From the NCBI GenBank assembly GCA_964526375.1, contig CAZGLK010000003.1, positions 1 through 40,139 on the forward strand: 40,139 nt of DNA. Reading direction: 5' to 3'. The position numbers and the translations under genes are program-made. Below are positions 7,137 through 14,476 of the stretch, piece by piece; the stretch's first letter is position 1, and each line of letters begins with the position of its first letter. The DNA is from CAZGLK01 sp964526375 (GTDB taxonomy: Bacteria > Patescibacteriota > Minisyncoccia > JACQLN01). Under the pieces are notes generated by a model, which saw nothing but the letters and a program-made list of their open reading frames with translations, searched no databases and was not told the DNA's origin.

Positions 7137-7796
7137 TCACTCTATCAATAGTCTTCTGAACTTTTCGTCTTTCTCTTTTCTCGAGGCTATGTTCTTAAAA
7201 GAATCCAGCACGAATTTTTCGTATTCTCTGATGCTGGAAAATTGATCCAGAACAATGCTTTTCTCGCAGAAACCACCAGTGGCCTGATCGATATACTCTT
7301 CCCAACTAGATTTACTTAACATCATGGTGGCATCTCCAAGGCTTCCCAAGCGATTGTTCAGGTTTATATAGACACTCAAATGTAAAAGATATTCGTTTGA
7401 GTTAACATGGACGGATTTAAATTTGCCTTGAAACAGAACTCCATTTCGACTATATTTATCATTAAAAAATCTGGTGTACCCGCCGCTTAATCTTTTTATA
7501 AACTCGCTGATACCTCGTTCCTGCCGCTGCCGCAGCAACAAATGATAGTGGTTTGGGTTGAGACAATAACATACCACATCCACAAGTCTTTTTTCAGCTT
7601 CTTCCCAGCGGTCCGACCACTGGTGGGATAATTCCTTCTTGTCCCTAAGACTGCCAATAGGCTTTTCGGTGTTGAAAAATATTATACTTTCGAGAAAACG
7701 ATTCAGATCGTTTTCCTCCAAAAATATATCCCTCTGCTCTACACCTCTATTATAGATATGATAAAATTCGCCATTCACTAGTGGGGTCTTCCTCAT
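7137..7796 (-). CDS. REP-associated tyrosine transposase (RAYT, Y1_Tnp/IS200-like)
   Basis: 219 aa, single-stranded-DNA transposase of the HUH superfamily. Visible motifs are the N-terminal EFYHIYNRGVEQRDIF, the metal-binding HYH in CLNPNHYHLLLRQ, and the segment GGYTRFFNDKYSRNGVLFQGKFKS that should carry the catalytic Tyr. RAYTs are usually single-copy, domesticated genes that act on the REP palindromes flanking them. Here both flanks carry matching hairpins with CCGACCACTG, and the motif CCGACCACTGGTGG also occurs inside the gene near 7613. It sits between uvrA and a small orphan. Ends in TGA. Confidence 0.92.
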   Translation of the reverse strand: MRKTPLVNGEFYHIYNRGVEQRDIFLEENDLNRFLESIIFFNTEKPIGSLRDKKELSHQWSDRWEEAEKRLVDVVCYCLNPNHYHLLLRQRQERGISEFIKRLSGGYTRFFNDKYSRNGVLFQGKFKSVHVNSNEYLLHLSVYINLNNRLGSLGDATMMLSKSSWEEYIDQATGGFCEKSIVLDQFSSIREYEKFVLDSFKNIASRKEKDEKFRRLLIE

Positions 7797-7814
7797 AATA
7801 ATATTTTAGCATAT

Positions 7815-7859
7815 CCAGTGGTCGGATTACTGATACCAAGCCAGTAATCCGACCACTGG
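7815..7859. repeat. REP palindrome upstream of the first RAYT
   Basis: CCAGTGGTCGGATTACTG (7815-7832) pairs perfectly with 7842-7859. It shares the foot CCAGTGGTCGG with the hairpin at 7084-7124, while the tip differs (ATTACTG against ACGTCTG). Confidence 0.85.
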
Positions 7860-7894
7860 GGCCATAAGACCAATACTCTCTCCGACAAAAAATC

Positions 7895-7928
7895 AAGCCC
7901 AGTCGCGTTTAACGCGACTGGGCTTTTT
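7895..7928. terminator. Intrinsic terminator of the 91-aa orphan
   Basis: AAGCCCAGTCGCGTT (7895-7909) pairs with 7911-7925 and has T runs on both strands, so it may be bidirectional. It lies just past the stop of the minus-strand orphan at 7961. Confidence 0.85.
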
Positions 7929-7960
7929 GGATTCCCCCCATGTCCCACGCCGAGTATGGG

Positions 7961-8236
7961 TCAATCCATACCCACTGCCAACCGCACTGATTTAATCTCC
8001 TCCCCTATGGAGATTTCAAGCCGAGATCCCTCTTTAATATTCTCCCATTCACTATCAGAGAAACTGGACCTGGTTAGGGTATGTACTCTGCCCTGAGAAT
8101 CCTTTATGTCCATGGCATATGCGATGGTTTTGCCTCGGCCGCAGTCAAAACAATAAGCCTTGTTAAAGGGGTTCTCTGATGCTACCGTGATAACCTCTTT
8201 TCTCTTTCCAAGTTGAAGATCACGAAAAACACACAT
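7961..8236 (-). CDS. Orphan protein, 91 aa
   Basis: Function not recognised. The start at 8236 is chosen because AGGAGG lies about 10 bases upstream of that ATG; a longer frame from 8275 would translate the ribosome site itself. The protein begins MCVFRDLQLGKRKE, has one CFDCG pair that could bind metal, and is otherwise a small soluble, strand-rich sequence with no signal peptide. Monocistronic, divergent from uvrC, with its own strong terminator. It fits the group of Shine-Dalgarno-bearing orphans scattered over this window. Confidence 0.65.
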   Translation of the reverse strand: MCVFRDLQLGKRKEVITVASENPFNKAYCFDCGRGKTIAYAMDIKDSQGRVHTLTRSSFSDSEWENIKEGSRLEISIGEEIKSVRLAVGMD

Positions 8237-8268
8237 AACCTCCACCTCCTTTCCGAGATGTTGAAAAT

Positions 8269-8297
8269 TTGCCAAAGAACATTATTTCTCGTATGCT
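8269..8297 (+). promoter_or_regulatory. Candidate uvrC promoter
   Basis: TTGCCA (8269-8274), 17-base spacer, TATGCT (8292-8297), then 14 bases to the ATG at 8312. The leader would be very short and has no Shine-Dalgarno. Confidence 0.5.
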
Positions 8298-8311
8298 TGC
8301 ACATAATTACT

Positions 8312-9613
8312 ATGACGTCAACTGGAGTCAAAAATCTGCCAGCTTCGCCGGGGGTTTATCTTTTCAAAAACAAAGCCGGCGGGGTAATTTATATTGGCAA
8401 ATCGGGCAACTTAAAAAATAGGGTCAAGAGTTACTTTAATAAAGGAGCCAAGTTTTTTAACCCCGCGAAAATCAAGATGCTCTCGGAGATTGCCGATGTT
8501 GAAATAATCAAAACCGCATCAGAAATAGAAGCTCTAATAAAAGAATCCGAGCTGATAAAAAAGTATAAGCCCAAATTCAATGTCCTAATGCGCGACAGCA
8601 AAAACTATCTTTATGTTGGATTTTCTAAAGAGAGCTACCCCAAGATCTATCTTACGCATCAAAAGATCCAAGATCCAAGGTGCAAGATACAAGATTATGT
8701 CGGTCCATTTACTGATGGTAACGCCGTCAGAAAATCTCTCCGATTACTGCGCGGCATCTTCCCTTACTGCACCTGCAAGCAAAAACATGCTGTCAAATGT
8801 CTCAACGCCCATATGGGCCGGTGCTTGGCCGTCTGTTGTCTCAAAGCGCCCAACGATATTTCTAATTTCAGCGATCGCCTAAAACAGAAATATCTAAAAA
8901 ATATCAAAGCTATAAAGAATATACTTTCCGGCCGAAGCCGGATTATTCTAAAATCACTTCGGCGGGAGATCAAACAGACAATCAGGGGGCAAAATTTTGA
9001 ACGAGCCCAAGAGTTAAAAGGACAGATCGAAAGTCTTGAGGAAATACTGGCCCATGCCCAAGTGCTAACCCCGGAATATGAAACCAGCCCGGCCATTTTT
9101 GCCGATGTCCACCCCAATTTTAAACTGCTGGGTTTTAGAACTAATCCCGAACGGATTGAGACCTACGACATCTCCAACATCCACGGCCAAGAAGCCGTTG
9201 GGTCAATGGTGGTATTTGAAAGACAAAAAGACGGAACTTATAAACCGAACAAAAACCATTACCGCCGCTTTAAAATCAAATTCGTAAAAGGTATAAATGA
9301 TCCGGCCATGATGGCCGAAATAATATCGCGGCGGCTTAGCCACAAAGATTGGCCTTTACCCCAGCTTATAATCGTAGATGGCGGCCGGACACAGCTTAAC
9401 GCCGCTTTGAAAGCCCTGGGCGGAAGAAAAATCAGAATGATCGCCCTAGCCAAAAGACAAGAAGAAATATATCTACCCGAAAGAAAAGAGCCACTCCTCG
9501 CCCAGAGTTTTGGCCTGGAGCTCAAACATCTTTTCCAAGCCATCCGCGACGAAGCCCATAGATTTGCCGTAACCTATCACCGCAAGCTGCATCGCAGATG
9601 GGTAGTTGACTAA
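8312..9613 (+). CDS. uvrC: UvrC-like excinuclease, short form without the C-terminal HhH domain
   Basis: Makes the two incisions of nucleotide excision repair. 433 aa against about 600 in E. coli. Domains in order: GIY-YIG nuclease (PGVYLFKNKAGGVIYIGKSGNLKNRV, residues 13-35), a Cys cluster (CTCKQKH...CLNAHMGRC), a UVR domain that binds UvrB (about 215-250), and the RNase H-like nuclease with YDISNIHG, VDGGRTQL and RDEAHRFAVTYHRK. It stops right after this last motif, so the tandem helix-hairpin-helix region is absent. The ATG at 8312 starts the conserved region; upstream codons to 8213 overlap the promoter and the divergent orphan and are excluded. A CGATCG-centred palindrome lies inside at 8855-8894. 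Confidence 0.93.
   Translation: MTSTGVKNLPASPGVYLFKNKAGGVIYIGKSGNLKNRVKSYFNKGAKFFNPAKIKMLSEIADVEIIKTASEIEALIKESELIKKYKPKFNVLMRDSKNYLYVGFSKESYPKIYLTHQKIQDPRCKIQDYVGPFTDGNAVRKSLRLLRGIFPYCTCKQKHAVKCLNAHMGRCLAVCCLKAPNDISNFSDRLKQKYLKNIKAIKNILSGRSRIILKSLRREIKQTIRGQNFERAQELKGQIESLEEILAHAQVLTPEYETSPAIFADVHPNFKLLGFRTNPERIETYDISNIHGQEAVGSMVVFERQKDGTYKPNKNHYRRFKIKFVKGINDPAMMAEIISRRLSHKDWPLPQLIIVDGGRTQLNAALKALGGRKIRMIALAKRQEEIYLPERKEPLLAQSFGLELKHLFQAIRDEAHRFAVTYHRKLHRRWVVD
8855..8894. repeat. CGATCG-centred palindrome inside uvrC
   Basis: GATATTTCT (8855-8863) and AGAAATATC (8886-8894) are perfectly symmetric about GCGATCGC (8871-8878). Translated as part of NDISNFSDRLKQKYLKN in the region before the UVR domain. 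Confidence 0.7.
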
Positions 9614-9719
9614 TTTTTGCCGTTTTGCTACCATTGTAAAGTCTTTAATAAGAGCCTCGTTTTGATAGGTAAAATGGCGTTTCTCTAACACAATGTTACC
9701 CCCAAGGGGTTGGTTTTAG

Positions 9720-9929
9720 ATGTTGCTCAATATTATTCAAATTATATTAGGCATCTTGTTGGGAGCGGCTGTTTTGCTGCAGCGTCAGGGAGCTGGGCTT
9801 TCGGGCGCTTTCGGCGGCGAGGGCGAGTTTTATCATTCCCGCCGCGGCGCCGAAAAATTTTTGTTTATTGCCACGGTTATTTTGACTGTATTGTTTTTTG
9901 CCACCGCTTTGGTTAATATAAGATTCTAA
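9720..9929 (+). CDS. secG: Preprotein translocase subunit SecG
   Basis: Small inner-membrane partner of SecYE that aids protein export. 69 aa, normal for the family. Two membrane helices (about residues 2-19 and 47-66) flank the conserved loop LLQRQGAGLSGAFGG. ATG start with AAGGGG about 12 bases upstream as a weak ribosome site. Only two bases separate its stop from the next start, so it is co-transcribed with the solute-binding protein. Confidence 0.93.
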   Translation: MLLNIIQIILGILLGAAVLLQRQGAGLSGAFGGEGEFYHSRRGAEKFLFIATVILTVLFFATALVNIRF

Positions 9930-9931
9930 AC

Positions 9932-11698
9932 TTGAGATTCTCCATTAAAAATTTAATCGGCAAAAAACCGCGGGCGCTAATTCAACAGTGGAAATTTCTA
10001 AGGTCACTCTCGTCTAAACACTGGCGCCATGTTTTAAGAAATCTGGACGCGGCTGAACTTAGAGCCATACTCATTTGGCTGGGTCTGGCCACAATCGCAG
10101 GTCTGTTTCTGGCGGGCTATGACTATTGGGCCTTGCGAACACCTATGCCCTCTTCGGGCGGCAGTTACACCGAGGGCGTGATGGGCGAACCGCATTATCT
10201 TAATCCCCTGCTTGCTTCCAGCAACGAGGTTGACCGCGATCTGACCACGCTTATATTCTCCGGCCTGGTTAAACACAGCGAACAGGGTGAAATTGTTCCG
10301 GATTTGGCCGAAAGTTATAAGGTTAGCAATGACGGCAAAACTTACGAATTTATCTTAAAACCTAACCTGTTCTGGCCCGACCAAGAGCCCCTAACCAGTG
10401 ATGATGTGGTTTTTACCATTAACTTAATAAAAGATCCCAAGTATCAAAGCCCTCTTAAAAACAACTGGCAGGGCGTTAAGGCCGAAAAAGCAGATGAGCG
10501 CAAGGTGATTATCCGCCTGCCGGTGGAGTACACCCCCTTTTTGGAGAATGCCACGGTAGGCATTTTGCCTAAACACTTGTGGAGTCAGGTTCAACCCCAG
10601 AATTTTTTGCTGACACAGCTCAACATTAGGCCAATCGGATTAGGACAGTACCAGCTTAGAAAGATGACTAAAAATGCCGCCGGGTCCATTCGTTCCATTG
10701 AGCTCTCTCCCAATCCCAACTACCCCGAAAAGTCCAATATTGAGCGCCTGACCGTGCGTTTTTATGAAGACCAGGAGAGCTTAATTAACGCTTACCGCCG
10801 CCGGCAAGTAGACGGTTTTGCTCTAAGTTCGGTGCGGGAAATAGATGATCTGAAAGCGTCCGTTAACCTTTACCGCCTTAAACTCCCCCGTTATTTCGCC
10901 GTCTTTTTTAATCAAGATAAGTCGCCGCTCTTAAAAGAAACAATCGTGCGCCAAGCTCTGGCCTATGCCACCGATCGTGGCGCTATTGTGCGCGAAGTCT
11001 TAAAAGAAGACGCCCAGGTGCAATACGGACCTTTCCCTTACGGTTTGTTAAACATAAAACAGCCAGACCAGAAGTACGAATTTGATTTGGAAAAAGCCGA
11101 GAGCATTTTGGAAAAAAACAAATGGAAGATTTCTGCCGAAACTGGCTGGCGCGAAAAAAAATTGCCGGGCGATAAAAATCCCTCCCAGCTTGAACTGACG
11201 CTGACCACCACCGACTGGCCGGAATTGACCCAGGTAGCCAGCATTCTAAAACGCGATTGGGAAAAAATCGGAGTGAGGGTTAATTTGGATGTCGTGCCGG
11301 TGGCGGCCGTTCAGTCGCAAGTAATCCGCCCGCGCCAATACCAAGCCCTGCTGTTTGGCGAGGTGCTGGGCTTAAACCCAGACCCGTTTTCCTTCTGGCA
11401 CACCACTCAACGCAAAGACCCCGGCCTAAACTTGGCTCTGTACAGCAACAAAACGGTGGATGGCCTTTTGGAGACGGCTCGGCAGAATCTGACGCCAGAG
11501 CAGCGCGCTGGCAAGTACGAGAGGTTTCAAAACATATTGATGGACGACATGCCGGCCATATTTTTGTACAGCCCCAACTATATTTATGCCGTTTCCAGCA
11601 AGATCAAAGGCATCGCCGCCCAAGCCGTCAATACCCCATCGCAGAGGTTTGAAAATATCAATAAGTGGTACATAGAAACCTCGCGGGTAAAAAAATAG
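9932..11698 (+). CDS. ABC-type peptide/nickel solute-binding protein (family 5), membrane-anchored
   Basis: 588 aa. A single membrane helix at about residues 48-66 (ILIWLGLATIAGLFLAGYDY) anchors an extracytoplasmic domain. The domain has family 5 landmarks: GEPHYLNPLLASSNEVDRDL, SGLVKHSEQGEIVPDLAESYKVSNDGKTYEFILKPNLFWPDQEPLTSDDVVFTI, and RQALAYATDRGAIV. No permease or ATPase gene is adjacent, so the transported substrate is unknown; the DppA/OppA fold suggests peptides. TTG start chosen because it follows the secG stop by two bases and no better start is seen; there is no Shine-Dalgarno. Overlapping reverse frames are shadows. Confidence 0.9.
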   Translation: MRFSIKNLIGKKPRALIQQWKFLRSLSSKHWRHVLRNLDAAELRAILIWLGLATIAGLFLAGYDYWALRTPMPSSGGSYTEGVMGEPHYLNPLLASSNEVDRDLTTLIFSGLVKHSEQGEIVPDLAESYKVSNDGKTYEFILKPNLFWPDQEPLTSDDVVFTINLIKDPKYQSPLKNNWQGVKAEKADERKVIIRLPVEYTPFLENATVGILPKHLWSQVQPQNFLLTQLNIRPIGLGQYQLRKMTKNAAGSIRSIELSPNPNYPEKSNIERLTVRFYEDQESLINAYRRRQVDGFALSSVREIDDLKASVNLYRLKLPRYFAVFFNQDKSPLLKETIVRQALAYATDRGAIVREVLKEDAQVQYGPFPYGLLNIKQPDQKYEFDLEKAESILEKNKWKISAETGWREKKLPGDKNPSQLELTLTTTDWPELTQVASILKRDWEKIGVRVNLDVVPVAAVQSQVIRPRQYQALLFGEVLGLNPDPFSFWHTTQRKDPGLNLALYSNKTVDGLLETARQNLTPEQRAGKYERFQNILMDDMPAIFLYSPNYIYAVSSKIKGIAAQAVNTPSQRFENINKWYIETSRVKK

Positions 11699-11742
11699 CC
11701 TAGGTTGCGATGGCGGCGGCAGATTTACCCCGTATAGCTGAT

Positions 11743-11826
11743 GGGCGCGTGGCGGAACTGGCATACGCGTACGCTTCAGGAGCGTATGGACGCAAGTCCT
11801 TGAGGGTTCAACTCCCTCCGCGCCCA
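11743..11826 (+). tRNA. tRNA-Leu (CAG)
   Basis: Acceptor GGGCGCG (11743-11749) pairs with CGCGCCC (11819-11825), discriminator A at 11826. Anticodon stem TACGC/GCGTA with loop TTCAGGA gives anticodon CAG. The long variable arm (TGGAC-GCAA-GTCC) is class II, as expected for Leu. T arm GAGGG-TTCAACT-CCCTC. No CCA follows (CAA instead), yet a second copy of the 3' end with CCA lies at 11949-11970. Confidence 0.95.
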
Positions 11827-11827
11827 C
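11808..11827 (+). repeat. 20-bp direct repeat, left copy, in the tRNA-Leu 3' end (att-like)
   Basis: TCAACTCCCTCCGCGCCCAC. An identical copy is at 11949-11968, 141 bases on. Duplication of a tRNA 3' end is the usual scar of an element that integrates into a tRNA gene. Confidence 0.8.
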
Positions 11828-11948
11828 AAAGCTGGCCAATTTATTGGCCGGCTCCGGGAGTTGAAAGCCGGAGCAATGTGCCGCCAGCAGGCGGCACCGT
11901 GAGGCGGGATCGCGACCGAGCCGAGTGACGACGAGGCGAGAGTTGTGA
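11828..11948. other. Short hairpin-rich segment between the duplicated tRNA ends
   Basis: About 120 bases with three potential hairpins in a row: GGCCAAT/ATTGGCC, GCTCCGG/CCGGAGC and GTGCCGCC/GGCGGCAC. No gene. It could be the remnant of an integrated element or a small structured RNA. Confidence 0.5.
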
Positions 11949-11970
11949 TCAACTCCCTCCGCGCCCACCA
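11949..11970 (+). repeat. 20-bp direct repeat, right copy, with encoded CCA
   Basis: TCAACTCCCTCCGCGCCCAC followed by CA, so this copy carries the CCA end that the tRNA gene itself lacks. Bases upstream of it do not continue the T arm, so it is only a tRNA 3' fragment. Confidence 0.8.
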
Positions 11971-12008
11971 CTTGTACGGGCGCACTAGCTTGAAGAATTT
12001 TTAATCAT

Positions 12009-12521
12009 ATGATCGAACCTAAAGAATTTAAAAAGCTTCTAGATTTTGTTTACAGCGCACACCAAGAACATTGCACAAAAAAGGATTTTCGGCAGAGTGG
12101 CAAGGTTCCTTTTGTTGTACATCCAATCTGGTGTGCAATGGTTTTATTGAATGATACTCGTGTACCATACGAAGAGCGCCGTATTGGCTATCAAGCTCTT
12201 TTACTCCACGATGTTCTTGAGGATACGAGCTTGAAACTTCCCGATTGGGTGGAGCCAGAAGTTACAAAGCTAGTTGAAGAAATGACCCATGGAACATGGG
12301 AAGAAGAAAAAGCCATTGATAAAAAATCATCTCTAGTTCAGTTGTTAAAATTGTGCGACAAAACAGCCAGCATGTACGATGAGAATGTGCGACCTGATCC
12401 ACAGAGACGACGTGAATGGAAAGAACTCGTCCAGAAGTTGTTGAAAAATGTTGAGCCAAATTACAAAAACAGCAGGATTGTTTCATTAGCTAGGGCCACT
12501 TTAGAGAATACAGATTGGTGA
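12009..12521 (+). CDS. HD-domain phosphohydrolase, SpoT/MESH1-like
   Basis: 170 aa. The four expected metal ligands of the RelA/SpoT hydrolase class are visible: H38 in VVHPI, H67-D68 in LLLHDVLEDT and D117 in KLCDKT. The RQSGKVPFVVHP segment matches the usual R.SG.PY..HP pattern. There is no synthetase, TGS or ACT domain, so it is a stand-alone hydrolase. (p)ppGpp is the likely but unproven substrate. ATG start without a Shine-Dalgarno; ends in TGA, which argues for standard code 11. It follows the duplicated tRNA end. Confidence 0.8.
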   Translation: MIEPKEFKKLLDFVYSAHQEHCTKKDFRQSGKVPFVVHPIWCAMVLLNDTRVPYEERRIGYQALLLHDVLEDTSLKLPDWVEPEVTKLVEEMTHGTWEEEKAIDKKSSLVQLLKLCDKTASMYDENVRPDPQRRREWKELVQKLLKNVEPNYKNSRIVSLARATLENTDW

Positions 12522-12583
12522 AAGTTATTTTATTCATAAGCGAATAATAAATTCCTAATTCATAACTCATTCTTCTCAAAAAA

Positions 12584-14461
12584 ATGATTCCAACAAAACC
12601 CAGCATTAATTTTTCCCAGCCGAGCTCTAATACCGCGTCGCCTGCCTACCGGCAGGCAGGGCTGGCGGGCCCCGTAAAAGCGGTGAGCGCTCACGGGGCG
12701 GGCTTGTTCCGCGGCCGGTCGGCCCAAAACGCCGTGGGTTTCCGCCCGCGCCCGAGCGACGACCCACGGACGCCGCAGAAAAACTGCCTGCGGATTATTC
12801 CTCTGGGCGGTTTGGGCGAGGTTGGCCGCAACATGACGGTAATAGAGTGGCGCGACTACGAGCGCGATGATCGCGATATTTTAGTGGTGGATGCCGGCGT
12901 ACGGTTTCCCGAAGAAGACATGCCCGGCATTGATTTGCTGATTCCTAACGTCAGATATTTGGAGGATAAAACCGACAAAATCAGCGGCCTGATTTTTACT
13001 CACGGCCACTTTGACCATATTGGCGCTCTGCCTTACATTATTGAAAAACTGCGCAACCCCTTAATCTACGCCGCGCCGCTGACGCGGGGCTTAATTATAA
13101 AGCGGCACGAGGAGTTTAAGCATCTGCCCAAGCTGCAAATTGATGAAATCAAGAACGGCGACAAAAGAAAAATCGGAGTTTTTGAGGTGGAATTTATTCA
13201 CATAAACCACAGCATCCCCGACGACATGGCTTTGTTGATAAAAACGCCTGTTGGCCAAATAATGATGACTTCCGATTTTAAGTTTGATCATGCGCCGATA
13301 ATAGACAAGCCCGCCGAGCTTGACCGCCTAAAGTCTATTGGTAACGAGGGTTTGTTGTTGTTGATGTCCGACAGCACCGGCGCCGAGGAGCCGGGCCATT
13401 CGCTCTCGGAATCCGACATTCAAAAAAATCTGGAAATGCTTATTAAAGAAGCTCCGGCGCGGATTATTGTGGGCATGTTTGCCTCGGCCATCAACCGCGT
13501 TCAGCAGATAATAGCTATTTCCGAAAAATACGGCCGCAAGGTGGTGGTGGAAGGTTTTAGCATGAAAGCCGCGGTGGAAGTTTCCAAGGTACTGGGCTAC
13601 ATAAAAACCAAAAAGGGCACGTTAATTTCGGCAGCCGAATCCAATCGCTATGCCGACAATAAAATAACCGTTGTCGGCACTGGCGGCCAAGGCGAGGAAA
13701 ATGCCGTACTGATGCGTCTGGCCACCCACCGCCACAAGCAACTGGAACTAAAAAAGGGCGACACCATTATTTTTTCTTCCTCCATAATTCCCGGCAACGA
13801 GCGCACCATTCAAAACTTAAAAGATAATTTACTGCGCCACGGCGTTCGGGTTTACAACTACAAGATGCTGGACATCCACGCCGGCGGCCACGGCCACCAG
13901 GATGATTTGGCTTACATGTTAGAACTGGTGCGGCCCAAATTTTTAATGCCGGTGCACGGCCAGCTTTCCATGCTGTACGCCCTGCGGGACTTAGCCCTGC
14001 GGCAAGGCATGAAAGATGAAGATGTGGCGGTGCTGGAAAACGGTCAGGTGGTCAGACTTACGGCTAACTCTATTTCGGTAGATAAAAAGCCGGTACCGGC
14101 CGAACTGGTTATGGTGGACGGCTTGGGCGTGGGCGATGTGGGTTCGGTGGTTTTGCGCGACCGGCAGATGCTGGCCGAAGACGGTATGTTTGTGGTAGTG
14201 GCCGTTGTGGATTCGCGGAGCGGCAAGGTGCGCGGCAGCCCCGATATTATTTCACGCGGCTTTATTTACCTGCGCGACAATAAAACCATGCTCCAGGAAG
14301 CCCGCCAGCGCATTAGGCGCATTGTGGAGCGAGCCACCGCCGGCGAGCATTCCTTTAACGCCGCTTTTGTGAAAGAAGAAATTAAGGAGCAGTTGGGGCA
14401 GTTTCTTTACCAGCGCACCCACCGCCGGCCCATGGTTTTGCCGGTGTTGATTGAGGTTTAA
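12584..14461 (+). CDS. rnj: Ribonuclease J
   Basis: Metallo-beta-lactamase-fold RNase with 5'-exo and endonuclease activity in mRNA decay and rRNA maturation. 625 aa against about 555 usually. The conserved part begins at residue 67 (NCLRIIPLGGLGEVGRNM). It carries the zinc site HGHFDHIGAL, then HINHSIPDDMAL, the beta-CASP region with STGAEEPGHSLSE, and HAGGHGHQDD and MPVHGQ. The first 66 residues are an odd extension rich in Ser/Pro/Arg, partly encoded by a CCTGCC palindrome (12641-12660, giving SPAYRQAG) and a GC-rich repeat. The extension may be translated repeat material, or the true start may lie downstream. No Shine-Dalgarno at the ATG. Confidence 0.93.
   Translation: MIPTKPSINFSQPSSNTASPAYRQAGLAGPVKAVSAHGAGLFRGRSAQNAVGFRPRPSDDPRTPQKNCLRIIPLGGLGEVGRNMTVIEWRDYERDDRDILVVDAGVRFPEEDMPGIDLLIPNVRYLEDKTDKISGLIFTHGHFDHIGALPYIIEKLRNPLIYAAPLTRGLIIKRHEEFKHLPKLQIDEIKNGDKRKIGVFEVEFIHINHSIPDDMALLIKTPVGQIMMTSDFKFDHAPIIDKPAELDRLKSIGNEGLLLLMSDSTGAEEPGHSLSESDIQKNLEMLIKEAPARIIVGMFASAINRVQQIIAISEKYGRKVVVEGFSMKAAVEVSKVLGYIKTKKGTLISAAESNRYADNKITVVGTGGQGEENAVLMRLATHRHKQLELKKGDTIIFSSSIIPGNERTIQNLKDNLLRHGVRVYNYKMLDIHAGGHGHQDDLAYMLELVRPKFLMPVHGQLSMLYALRDLALRQGMKDEDVAVLENGQVVRLTANSISVDKKPVPAELVMVDGLGVGDVGSVVLRDRQMLAEDGMFVVVAVVDSRSGKVRGSPDIISRGFIYLRDNKTMLQEARQRIRRIVERATAGEHSFNAAFVKEEIKEQLGQFLYQRTHRRPMVLPVLIEV
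12641..12660. repeat. CCTGCC palindrome inside the RNase J 5' region
   Basis: CCTGCCTACCGGCAGGCAGG, one mismatch from the palindrome at 3699-3718. Translated as PAYRQAG in the N-terminal extension of RNase J. Confidence 0.85.
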
Positions 14462-14476
14462 TCTTAATCTTAAATC

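Noticed and set aside
8213..8311. N-terminal extension of UvrC
   Set aside because: It overlaps the promoter and the divergent orphan start; UvrC homology begins at the ATG 8312.
11426..11971. 181-codon minus-strand frame over the solute-binding gene end and tRNA-Leu
   Set aside because: It would read through a tRNA and the duplicated tRNA end; a shadow frame.
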